Shown here: one piece after another, positions 36,645 through 45,180 of the stretch
Position numbering within the stretch: position 1 is the stretch's first letter
How the letters are laid out: every line of letters starts with the position of its first letter
From: Myroides albus
Lineage (GTDB): Bacteria > Bacteroidota > Bacteroidia > Flavobacteriales > Flavobacteriaceae
Length of the DNA stretch: 64,000 nucleotides
Assembly: GCF_009711045.1 (NCBI RefSeq)
Contig: NZ_WMJX01000003.1
Span: 19,966 to 83,965 of the forward strand
Direction: 5' to 3'
Translations under genes and position numbers: made by a program
The notes under the pieces: model-generated
Database searches by the model: none
What the model saw: the letters and a program-made list of their open reading frames with translations, nothing else
Told to the model about the DNA's origin: nothing

Positions 36645-39476
36645 TTATAGATTAAAATTTATTTCCATTCCGAAGTAAGGGTCTCTTAGCCCCTTTCTGT
36701 TTACCTTAGTCCCATTCACAAAATATGGAGCATAATAGGTAAATAGCTTATTAGCAAACATAGACACTGTGATCTGCTTGTTTCTAAAACTCTTAGATAG
36801 CTTTAAGTTCACATCCATCAGCATAGGTGTTCTTCTAGATTTATCTGCATTGCTATGTTGTGGGATTACTAATTGTTCTAACAATGTTCCTTTTGCCTCT
36901 TCTGCATCATAAGGTCGTAATTCTCCATCTACTCCTACATAGTAGCTAGGCATTCCATTCATCGGTTCATTCTTTGCTAAGTAGTACCAGTTAAACTGAA
37001 ATGAAGTAGAGAATTGTAGATCTAGTTTAGGGATATATGTATCTAATAATAGATTACTATTTAGCTGTTCGTATTTGCTCTTAGGTTCCATTTCATCGTA
37101 TAGTCCTAAGTATGGATAAGGCTTACCATTCACATTAGCATTAGAGTTACCACGTCTATAAGTTGGTAAGCTATTGCCATATTCAGTTCTAAACCATGCC
37201 CCACTAATTGTAATACGTGTATTAATTACAGATATTCTATTAGAACTATACTGAAACTCTATTCCTTCTTTATCAGTTCTACTTCCATTGCGAGAGACAT
37301 TGTATAAGAAGTTTTCATTAAACTGTTCGTAAGGAAGATCCTCTTTATTCGGTGTACTCATGATATGATCATGATCTATATTAGAAGTATCATATCTCTT
37401 ATAATCAAAGATTCCATACTGGTTCATCGTTCTAAACCCGTTACTCATTCTTTCTTTAAATACTGTAAAAGTCAGCTGATGAAACCCCAAATTCAAATCT
37501 AACCTAGCCTCTATCTTATTGTTTAAAGCAGGTGTCAGTGCTTTGTTCTGTGGATCAAAAACGGTCGTTTTATAATTAACTGTACGATAATCAGGATTAC
37601 TGTGAAAATAGTTTAACTGCTGAACGTCTCTATAGTATTTCTCTGGATAAAGAAGATTTAGGTCAGGAAATAGTCTCTGCTGTCCCCATCCTAACGTTAA
37701 GTCTACTTTTGCTTCCTTATTCGCTACCATAAATGAGGGTAGTGTCCATTGTACATTCACACGTGGATCGATATACATCTTTCCACTCATAGTGAAATCA
37801 TTAGACAAGTTTTGCATAATAGATCCTCTCGCTCCTAATGCTAATGTTAGACCGTGTTGTCCAAATTTAGCAGAGGAAATATGCTCTGCAAACAAAGCCG
37901 TCGTTACATAAGCAGGAATATCCTTATATGCTCTGTTTCTATAAGTAGATTTAGGATCTAAAGGCTTATAGATATCATAGACCTGACCTCTACCGTTATT
38001 CTTACTATACTGCCAATCAATACCTGCGCGTATATCTGTAGAAATAGCAGACATATTATAACGAAATGCACTTACTACCTTAGCGAAGATATCTAGTGGC
38101 TTACCATCTACTACACTCTCTGCAATATAATTAGCCGTAGGAAAAAAACCATCGTACTCACCATCCACCGTAGAAAGTGGCAATGCTGTAGCAGCCTCTA
38201 GCTGTACAAACTTTGTCTGGTTAATCTTATCAAAACGTTGATTAAACGTAGTCTGTAATTCTATACTTCTAAAGAAAGATTCATTTCTACTCTCATAAGT
38301 CACTATATTACTCAGACTATAGAACTTATTATCCACTTTATATTTATTCGCACCTGTCAGGTCAATATCTGGATCAGACTTAGCGTCATCTATAGACCCT
38401 GTATAACTTAGGTTGGATACCCAAGAAAACAATCCTCCATTGTTTAAATTCTTATCCTTACTCACGCGTACAGTACCTGTCACACGCTTATAACTCTCTA
38501 AATCATTGCGAGGTTCTGGTTTAGCATTTAGATAATCTAACCCTACATTTACCTTAAAGCTACTGTCCTTAGATTCAAAACCTTTATTAACAGCAAATAG
38601 TTTACTATATCCATCTGCTTTAAAACGTGCTTGCCATTTAGAATATCCACTCTTTTTCGTGATCTTTACTACACCAGAAGTAAGGTTTCCGTATTCTACA
38701 GAAGGGATTCCTCTTATGATTTCTACTTTCTCTATTTGATCTGTTGAGATTGTACGCATATCAACACCTGAGCTAATATTGATATTCTTATTAACACCTG
38801 ATGAAACATTATCCATATAGCCATAAGTATACTGAAGGTTTGCACCCGAGTTTAGTTGTGCTCCATCTACTACAAATAAAGTCCCTAGAGAAGAAGTGTC
38901 ATATTGTTTATTTCCAACACCCCCTATATTAGACCCCACTCTACCTACTTCTCTCAGCTGTATTTTATTGACACCCCCTAGATACGGATCTTGTGCTCTA
39001 CCGCCAGGTACTAATTCCATTAAGTCAGCAAAACTAGAAGGCTGTAGATGTTGCATAGCCCTTCTATTAATCACAGAAGTACTCGTAAGTCCCGTCCCTT
39101 CTTTAGCTGTAATCACGACTTCTTCTAATTGATTCGTTTCAGCCTTTAAGGCAACTGTAAAATTATTGTGCGTTAAGGTATTTAGCTTCTGGCTGTAAAA
39201 AGAATAACTGATGTGCTGTACTTCTAAAAGATAGTTATCAGGCACTAGTTTAAAAGCCACCTCACCTGCCTCATCTGTAAGTTCTAAGACAGACTCCTTA
39301 TCACTTTTTATCATCACCACAGCTGTAGGGATAGCTACACCATACTCATTCTGCACTTTGATCGAGATAGGAGAACGAGTATTCTGCCCATAACTGAGAA
39401 AGTGAATGAATAACGATAAGATAATAATAGTTAGTTGGGTTGGTCGTGTGATAATAGTAAAGTGTTTGAGCATCAC
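36645..39476 (-). CDS. TonB-dependent receptor with carboxypeptidase-regulatory-like domain, operon copy B
   Basis: 943 residues with the layout of copy A: signal region, carboxypeptidase-regulatory-like domain (about 32-118), plug with EIIRGIPSVEYGNLTSGVVKI, barrel ending YFGMEINFNL. Compared with copy A the plug contains an insertion around residues 175-230 (Gly/Asn/Ser-rich). It is the first gene of its operon, with promoter TTG-N20-TACATTTG. Confidence 0.9.
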   Translation of the reverse strand: MMLKHFTIITRPTQLTIIILSLFIHFLSYGQNTRSPISIKVQNEYGVAIPTAVVMIKSDKESVLELTDEAGEVAFKLVPDNYLLEVQHISYSFYSQKLNTLTHNNFTVALKAETNQLEEVVITAKEGTGLTSTSVINRRAMQHLQPSSFADLMELVPGGRAQDPYLGGVNKIQLREVGRVGSNIGGVGNKQYDTSSLGTLFVVDGAQLNSGANLQYTYGYMDNVSSGVNKNINISSGVDMRTISTDQIEKVEIIRGIPSVEYGNLTSGVVKITKKSGYSKWQARFKADGYSKLFAVNKGFESKDSSFKVNVGLDYLNAKPEPRNDLESYKRVTGTVRVSKDKNLNNGGLFSWVSNLSYTGSIDDAKSDPDIDLTGANKYKVDNKFYSLSNIVTYESRNESFFRSIELQTTFNQRFDKINQTKFVQLEAATALPLSTVDGEYDGFFPTANYIAESVVDGKPLDIFAKVVSAFRYNMSAISTDIRAGIDWQYSKNNGRGQVYDIYKPLDPKSTYRNRAYKDIPAYVTTALFAEHISSAKFGQHGLTLALGARGSIMQNLSNDFTMSGKMYIDPRVNVQWTLPSFMVANKEAKVDLTLGWGQQRLFPDLNLLYPEKYYRDVQQLNYFHSNPDYRTVNYKTTVFDPQNKALTPALNNKIEARLDLNLGFHQLTFTVFKERMSNGFRTMNQYGIFDYKRYDTSNIDHDHIMSTPNKEDLPYEQFNENFLYNVSRNGSRTDKEGIEFQYSSNRISVINTRITISGAWFRTEYGNSLPTYRRGNSNANVNGKPYPYLGLYDEMEPKSKYEQLNSNLLLDTYIPKLDLQFSTSFQFNWYYLAKNEPMNGMPSYYVGVDGELRPYDAEEAKGTLLEQLVIPQHSNADKSRRTPMLMDVNLKLSKSFRNKQITVSMFANKLFTYYAPYFVNGTKVNRKGLRDPYFGMEINFNL

Positions 39477-39498
39477 GACTGTATTATGTTTTATGGGG

Positions 39499-39529
39499 CA
39501 AATGTATAATCTAAAATCATTCTAAACAA
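39499..39529 (-). promoter_or_regulatory. Promoter of duplicated operon copy B
   Basis: On the minus strand TTG (39529-39527), 20 bp, TACATTTG (39506-39499), exactly the geometry of the copy A promoter. Confidence 0.72.
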
Positions 39530-39710
39530 CATTATTTAGAAGTAATTTAAATAACAAACCTCAAAACACAGTCAAACAAGCTCTTAACTGATAAAAATTA
39601 ACATTTAAACTCAAATCAATCTAAATAAAACAACGATTCATTTATTAAGACATCTTCTGTTTTGGCAGAAAAAGTACGTTATATGTCATTTATACATCAT
39701 AAAGCCTTCT

Positions 39711-39718
39711 TACCTTTG
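39711..39718 (+). promoter_or_regulatory. -7 element of the GlxA-type regulator gene
   Basis: TACCTTTG, a perfect TAnnTTTG element, 25 bp before the start codon; no TTG seen at -33. Confidence 0.5.
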
Positions 39719-39743
39719 TCTTATCATAAAACAAGATAGCAGT

Positions 39744-40748
39744 ATGAATACCCCACTACATCATATCGGATTTCTATTATTACCTCAAGTACAGCTACTG
39801 GACTTCGCAGGGCCGAGTGATGTATTCAATACTGCTAATCAGCTCATGATCCGCACAGCTACATCTGCACTTACTCAATATCAAATCCACTTAATCTCCG
39901 GAACAGTAGACAAAAGTGTACTTACTAGTGCAGGCATTAGTGTAAAGTGTGATTATACCATTTATGACCATCATATTCCATTAAATACATTACTCATCGC
40001 TGGGTCTAAGGCAGACCTAACGCATGACTATGATCCAGCTGTGTTACATTGGATAAAGGGTATACAACCTACTGTAAAGCGTATAGGTTCTATCTGTATA
40101 GGAGCTTTTTTACTAGCCAAGACAGGATTACTAACCAATAAAAAAGTAACTACACACTGGCAATATGCTAAAGTACTCCAGGAGACTTACCCTTCTATTC
40201 GACTGACCTATGATCACTTTTATATCAAAGATGACAATATCTATACTTCTGGAGGAATTACTTCTGGTATAGACTTAGCTCTAGCCTTAATAGAAGAGGA
40301 CAATGGATATACACTAGCCTCTGATGTATCAAGATATCTAGTAGTGAATCTAAAAAGAACAAACACACAAGAGCTCTATAGTACATTAATACCCGCTGAT
40401 ATAGACCTCACTTCATTAGTTAGAAAAGTAAAACAGTATATCACAGATCATCTAACCCAACAAGCGGTGACTATTGCAGAACTTGCAGATCATGTCTATA
40501 TGAGTGAACGCAATTTTTCAAGGGTATTTAAGAAAGAAACAGGAATGACTCCAGGTGCTTTTAATGACTGTGTGAGAATAGAATATGCTAAGCGCCTATT
40601 AGAATCTACAACTTACACTATAGTAGAAATAGCTAGTCAAGTAGGATATACTTCTGATCATGTATTTAGGAAGGCATTTGTCAAACTAGTCAAAGTCACT
40701 CCTACTCATTATAGAAGTGTGTTCCAATCTACAAGAATTAACCTTTAG
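39744..40748 (+). CDS. GlxA-type transcriptional regulator (DJ-1/PfpI domain + AraC HTH)
   Basis: 334 residues. The N-terminal DJ-1/PfpI domain (about 5-185) includes the nucleophile-elbow region IGSICIGAFLLAKTGLL, which keeps a Cys. The C-terminal AraC-type DNA-binding domain (about 235-330) includes AELADHVYMSERNFSRVFKKE and IASQVGYTSDHVFRKAF. It diverges from operon copy B and may control it or the following DJ-1 gene. Effector unknown. Confidence 0.88.
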   Translation: MNTPLHHIGFLLLPQVQLLDFAGPSDVFNTANQLMIRTATSALTQYQIHLISGTVDKSVLTSAGISVKCDYTIYDHHIPLNTLLIAGSKADLTHDYDPAVLHWIKGIQPTVKRIGSICIGAFLLAKTGLLTNKKVTTHWQYAKVLQETYPSIRLTYDHFYIKDDNIYTSGGITSGIDLALALIEEDNGYTLASDVSRYLVVNLKRTNTQELYSTLIPADIDLTSLVRKVKQYITDHLTQQAVTIAELADHVYMSERNFSRVFKKETGMTPGAFNDCVRIEYAKRLLESTTYTIVEIASQVGYTSDHVFRKAFVKLVKVTPTHYRSVFQSTRINL

Positions 40749-40849
40749 CATTTAGTTACCAACTAAGTAATCACAAATAACCCAAGACAATACCGATATC
40801 GAAGCCAGCCTTCGACAGATCCTCTATTGTCTTCTATCAACAATAAAAT

Positions 40850-41461
40850 ATGACAACAACAAACCGTCCCCTTAATGTAGCCTTTATCATTTTTGATCAA
40901 GTGGAAGTATTAGATCTTAATGGCCCATTAGATGTATTTGTTAAAGCAAATGTGCTTAAACCCAACAGCTATAATCACTACTTAGTCTCTGCGACGAAAG
41001 AAGTAGTCAAAACAGAAGCCAATACGACTCAAATCTTACCTCAGTACAGTTTTGAAGACTGTCCTACACCGGATGTCATCGTTCTACCAGGAGCTAACCC
41101 TGACATCGTCATGAACTATCTACAAGACGAATATTTCCAAAATACTTATACTTCTTGGATAGTAAATCAACACCAGCAAGGTGCTCTGTTATTTACAGTA
41201 TGCACAGGTAGTTTACTTCTGAGCAATACAGCACTTTTTAATGGTTTAGAAATAACCACACACTTTATGGGGATAGAAGCATTAGCACAAGCGCTGCCAA
41301 AGGCTATAGTTCGCACAGGTATGCGCTACATAGACCAAGAAAGAGTGCTGACGACAGCAGGTATCACAGCAGGTATAGACGGCGCTCTATACTTAGTCAG
41401 TAAACAACTTGGTGAAGATATAGGTCAGACTATTAAACAACTATTTGAATACAAAGGATAA
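40850..41461 (+). CDS. DJ-1/PfpI family protein
   Basis: 203-residue stand-alone DJ-1/PfpI domain: start NVAFIIFDQVEVLDLNGPLDVF, elbow LLFTVCTGSLLLSNTALF with the conserved Cys, and TTAGITAGIDGALYLV. Family members are glyoxalases, isonitrile hydratases, chaperones or amidases; this subgroup (DUF4066/ThiJ-like) often accompanies GlxA-type regulators. It lies about 100 bp after the regulator on the same strand. Confidence 0.85.
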   Translation: MTTTNRPLNVAFIIFDQVEVLDLNGPLDVFVKANVLKPNSYNHYLVSATKEVVKTEANTTQILPQYSFEDCPTPDVIVLPGANPDIVMNYLQDEYFQNTYTSWIVNQHQQGALLFTVCTGSLLLSNTALFNGLEITTHFMGIEALAQALPKAIVRTGMRYIDQERVLTTAGITAGIDGALYLVSKQLGEDIGQTIKQLFEYKG

Positions 41462-41466
41462 AAGAC

Positions 41467-41495
41467 AAAGGCGATTTAGTTCTTAAGTCGCCTTT
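41467..41495 (+). terminator. Terminator after the DJ-1/PfpI gene
   Basis: Stem AAGGCGA/TCGCCTT with an A/T-rich loop able to pair further, then TTT. Confidence 0.75.
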
Positions 41496-42000
41496 TATAA
41501 CTCATTAATAATACAAAGCAGGTCACAAGCAACAATACAATCATGATCACGGTCGAATCAAAATGACCATTCACACCACTGAAGTATGACTGACCTAAAA
41601 CAATACTTATTTGCTGTTACTTAATGTAAGTTTACCTTCAGTTGATAGCCAATCTACAGCACTGATGCTGTAAACACAACACACTGTTAACTCGATTTCA
41701 TACTATACATTCTACTGGATACAGAATCTTTTGCTTACCCTTATATAAAAACAATTTACCTATAGCTATGTACTCTTTTACTTGGGAGTTTATTACACTT
41801 TTCTCGCACCTTTCTTGCACCTTTCTTCGACAAAACACCCCTTTTAGCAAGGAAACTCCAAGAAAACCCCAAGAAAACTCCAAGGAAGTGCAAGAAAACC
41901 CCATCAATAACATCATCCAACATCCTATTAAGAGCTCATCAACATCATCGTCACTCTCGGTAATTTAACCAATAGAAAACACAAAACTTTTATGGGGTAA
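41496..42000. other. Gene-free region with 11-bp repeats
   Basis: About 500 bp without a credible gene; contains the 11-bp repeat groups at 41799-41902. Otherwise nothing recognised. Confidence 0.45.
41799..41902. repeat. Two groups of 11-bp tandem repeats in inverted relation
   Basis: Group 1: TTTTCTCGCAC, CTTTCTTGCAC, CTTTCTTCGAC (41799-41831). Group 2: AAGGAAACTCC, AAGAAAACCCC, AAGAAAACTCC, then a 10-bp unit AAGGAAGTGC, then AAGAAAACCCC (41849-41902). GTGCAAGAAA in group 2 is the reverse complement of a group 1 unit, so the two groups could form a long imperfect hairpin. Confidence 0.8.
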
Positions 42001-42036
42001 AAAAAAATGGATTAGCATTCTAAAAAACACTAATCC
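42001..42036 (-). terminator. Terminator after the OB-fold-like lipoprotein gene
   Basis: On the minus strand: stem GGATTAG/CTAATCC around a 14-nt loop, followed by A and a T-run. Confidence 0.75.
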
Positions 42037-42074
42037 TATTTTTATATTCTTTAATTAGATGAAACTCACCTTGA

Positions 42075-42575
42075 TTACTGCTTAGCAGCTGCTTTAATGA
42101 AAGTTAACTCCTCCAATGAATAACCACTACCATCAAATAAAAGTTTTCCAGAAATCATAAACTTCTCATTGCTATCTTCTGAATAATCATCTAAAATAAA
42201 AACCATACTATCAGCTGTTACCTTATTAATATCAGTAACACTAATATAGTTTCGAGGAGTTTCACCTCCAGGCTTGTAAGAAACGCTTGCCGAACTCATA
42301 AAAATATTAGCGTCAATCAATTTGGTTCCCTGACAATATTGCTCTGTTGTAATAGTAATTTTATTTTTACTATTCATACGCAAAGGTCTTTTAGAACAAA
42401 AGGAAATATATCCCTCCACTTGAATTAACTTTCCGTCCAATGATTTGTCTTTAGGCAAATTTAAAATTTGCTCAGCACTATAAAGTTCACCCACTGGAGA
42501 AGGTTCTCCTTTCTTCTCACAAGAAGTAAGTATCATTGCAGAAAACAACAATAAAAAAAGTAAATTTCGCATCAT
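42075..42575 (-). CDS. Hypothetical lipoprotein
   Basis: 166 residues: lipobox ILTSC (Cys19), then EKKGEPSP. The mature part is beta-rich with KLIQVEGYISFCSKRP and KFMISGKLLFDG, which resembles an OB-fold of the tRNA_anti-like/YgiW kind, but this is a guess. No neighbour suggests a job. The gene could start at the second Met. Confidence 0.6.
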   Translation of the reverse strand: MMRNLLFLLLFSAMILTSCEKKGEPSPVGELYSAEQILNLPKDKSLDGKLIQVEGYISFCSKRPLRMNSKNKITITTEQYCQGTKLIDANIFMSSASVSYKPGGETPRNYISVTDINKVTADSMVFILDDYSEDSNEKFMISGKLLFDGSGYSLEELTFIKAAAKQ

Positions 42576-42702
42576 AATATGATTTTGTTAAATAAATAAT
42601 TCCCGAATTTAACAAAACAAATAGCGATAAAAAAATAATTGTAAACAGTTTGCCCCTCCCTTGCGTTTTTGCACAAGCATTAAAACTACAATAATGTATA
42701 GT

Positions 42703-43938
42703 TTAGTCGTACCTAATTGCTTTGACTGGAGAAATCTTAGTAATTAAATAAGAAGGAATAAGTAAAACTAATAGTGCAATAATAACAACACCAATGTTCA
42801 ATAACAAAACATCTGATAAGCGAATCAATACAGGCGCTTCTCTCACATAGTATGCGGAAGCATCAAGTTTAACTAAACCTGTAAACTTTTGTAAGTATAA
42901 TAATCCTAATCCAATAAGGTTTCCATAGAACAAACCTTTCAAGATTAAATAACAAGCATTGTATAAAAAGATTTTGCGTACAGTCCAATTATTAGCTCCT
43001 AAAGCCTTTAATATTCCAATCATTTGTGTGCGCTCCAGGATCAATACCAAAAGTGCTACAATCATATTAATAGAAGCTACCACAATCATAATGATAATGA
43101 TTACCATAATATTAAAATCAAACATATCAATCCAGCCAAAAACATTATTATACTTTTCGACTATAGTACGGCTATCAACAGAAGAAGGTAAGTCTAAATA
43201 AATTTGAGCGCCAATTTCTTCAATCTTATCAAAATCTTTAACAATGACTTCGAATCCACCAACTTGATTAGATTTCCATCTATTCAAACGTTGCACATGC
43301 TTAATATCACCTATGACAATATTTTCATCGAACTGCTGCAAGCCTGAATTGAATATACCTACAACTTCGAACTGACGCACATTGGGTACTTTATTTCCCC
43401 ATTCTTTCATAAAATAGGTTGTAATCTTATCCCCTACTTCCAAATGCAATCGATTAGCGATATACTCGGATAGCAAAACTTCATTACTCATTGCTGCCTG
43501 GGTTTTCGGCAATCGACCTACTGTAAGGTACTTTTCGACCTCTGTTAGATCGTAAAGAGAATCAACACCCTTATACACAACACCTTCAAAAGCAGACTCT
43601 GTTCTAATTATCCCAGCTTTAGATGCGTAGGACTGTATTTTCTTTATGTCTTTAACCGAGTTAAATGCCTCGTATTTAGACAAATCAGCATCCAGTGGTT
43701 TTAAAGTAATATCAGTTGCGTTATTATCATAGCTTGTAATTACGACATGCCCACTAAAAGCTGAAATTTTATCTCTAATTTTGTACTTTAATCCTAAACC
43801 AGTAGCAACAGAAACCAACATCATAACAATTCCCATTGCTATAGCTGTAATAGCAATTTTAATTATTGGCGTAGAAATACTACTTTTATGATTCTTTGTA
43901 GTTACTAATCGTTTGGTTATAAAATATTCTAATTTCAA
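42703..43938 (-). CDS. FtsX/LolC-E-type ABC transporter permease
   Basis: About 411 residues from a TTG start at 43938 (start LKLEYFITKRL, like related proteins); an ATG at 43968 would add ten residues but overlaps the divergent muramidase gene. One N-terminal membrane segment, a periplasmic MacB-PCD-like domain (about 60-265) and three C-terminal membrane segments follow. It probably belongs to a lipoprotein-release (LolC/E) or related transporter. No ATPase gene is adjacent. Confidence 0.85.
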   Translation of the reverse strand: MKLEYFITKRLVTTKNHKSSISTPIIKIAITAIAMGIVMMLVSVATGLGLKYKIRDKISAFSGHVVITSYDNNATDITLKPLDADLSKYEAFNSVKDIKKIQSYASKAGIIRTESAFEGVVYKGVDSLYDLTEVEKYLTVGRLPKTQAAMSNEVLLSEYIANRLHLEVGDKITTYFMKEWGNKVPNVRQFEVVGIFNSGLQQFDENIVIGDIKHVQRLNRWKSNQVGGFEVIVKDFDKIEEIGAQIYLDLPSSVDSRTIVEKYNNVFGWIDMFDFNIMVIIIIMIVVASINMIVALLVLILERTQMIGILKALGANNWTVRKIFLYNACYLILKGLFYGNLIGLGLLYLQKFTGLVKLDASAYYVREAPVLIRLSDVLLLNIGVVIIALLVLLIPSYLITKISPVKAIRYD

Positions 43939-43945
43939 GACAAAT

Positions 43946-45169
43946 ATGATATCAAGTTCAATGTTCAAAAATACATTTTTATTCTCAGTCTTAGCCTTGC
44001 TACTGACAGTAAATTTTCAATTACACGCTTTTAATACGAAAAAAAAGCTTTCAAATGAGGAAAGAACAATAATCGTAGGTGCACAAAATAGCTCCCTATA
44101 TCTCGATAAAATAAAGAATAAGAAAGTAGGTATTCTTACAAATCAAACAGGCGTGGTAAAGTCAGATCTTACTTCAAATGACTATGACACCTCTGTTGTT
44201 GACTACTTGTTAAGCAATGGTGTAAACATTACAAAGATTTATGCACCGGAACACGGCTTTAGAGGTACAGCAGATGCAGGAGAACTAATCAAAGATGGCA
44301 AAGACGCTCAAACAGGCTTGCCAATCATCTCACTTTATGGAAACAGTAAAAAACCCTCAGTCGAACAATTGAACAATATTGATGTCATGTTATTTGACTT
44401 ACAAGACGTTGGAGCACGATTTTACACTTATATATCTTCCTTACACTACCTTATGGAAGCATGTGCGGAAAACAATATTCCCGTTATTATACTTGACAGA
44501 CCTAACCCAAACATAAGTATCATTGATGGACCAACTTTAGAGATGGAAAACAAAAGCTTTGTGGGTATGCATCCCATTCCGGCTATGCACGGAATGACCA
44601 TTGGTGAATATGGACAAATGATTAATGGTCAAAAGTGGTTGAAGAAAGGGATTCAATGTGACCTAACAGTTATCCCTGTTCTAAACTATGATCGAACAAA
44701 GTCATATGACTTGCCAGTTGCCCCTTCGCCAAATTTACCCAATCAAAAGGCAATCAACCTCTATGCGAGCTTGTGTTTCTTTGAAGGGACGAATGTGAGT
44801 TCAGGTAGAGGTACTAATTTACAGTTTCAAATCTACGGTTCCCCTTATCTCAAAAACATGCCCTATTCTTTTACTCCAAAACCAAATGCAGGAGCTAAGG
44901 ACCCTATGAACAACGGAAAAATGTGTTATGGGGAAAATTTAAGTGCGATAGAAAACGTAGATAAATTAGAAATCAAATGGTTGCTAAAAGCATATCAAAA
45001 CTCTGTAAATAAAGAAAAGTTCTTCACTAATTTTTTCATCAAGTTAGCTGGAACAAATAAATTGAAACAACAAATAACCTCTGGAAAAAGCGAACAGCAA
45101 ATCAGAGCAAGTTGGCAAGATGATCTTGATCAATTTAAAATAATGCGTTCGCCATATCTAATCTACTAA
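43946..45169 (+). CDS. Exo-beta-N-acetylmuramidase NamZ-like (DUF1343)
   Basis: About 408 residues from ATG 43946 (43961 is also possible). The signal peptide ends near LHAFN. The DUF1343 domain covers the rest, with VGILTNQTGVV, YAPEHGFRGTADAGE, SLYGNSKKPS, LFDLQDVGARFYTY and MHGMTIGEYGQM. Members release terminal MurNAc from peptidoglycan fragments in the periplasm. It is divergent from the permease by only a few bp and followed after 11 bp by a sensor-kinase gene, so the two are probably co-transcribed. Confidence 0.88.
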   Translation: MISSSMFKNTFLFSVLALLLTVNFQLHAFNTKKKLSNEERTIIVGAQNSSLYLDKIKNKKVGILTNQTGVVKSDLTSNDYDTSVVDYLLSNGVNITKIYAPEHGFRGTADAGELIKDGKDAQTGLPIISLYGNSKKPSVEQLNNIDVMLFDLQDVGARFYTYISSLHYLMEACAENNIPVIILDRPNPNISIIDGPTLEMENKSFVGMHPIPAMHGMTIGEYGQMINGQKWLKKGIQCDLTVIPVLNYDRTKSYDLPVAPSPNLPNQKAINLYASLCFFEGTNVSSGRGTNLQFQIYGSPYLKNMPYSFTPKPNAGAKDPMNNGKMCYGENLSAIENVDKLEIKWLLKAYQNSVNKEKFFTNFFIKLAGTNKLKQQITSGKSEQQIRASWQDDLDQFKIMRSPYLIY

Positions 45170-45180
45170 TAGGCTATCTC

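Noticed and set aside
41698..41968. Overlapping ORFs on both strands across the 11-bp repeats
   Set aside because: Their open frames come from the repeat units; no family-like sequence and no supporting signals.
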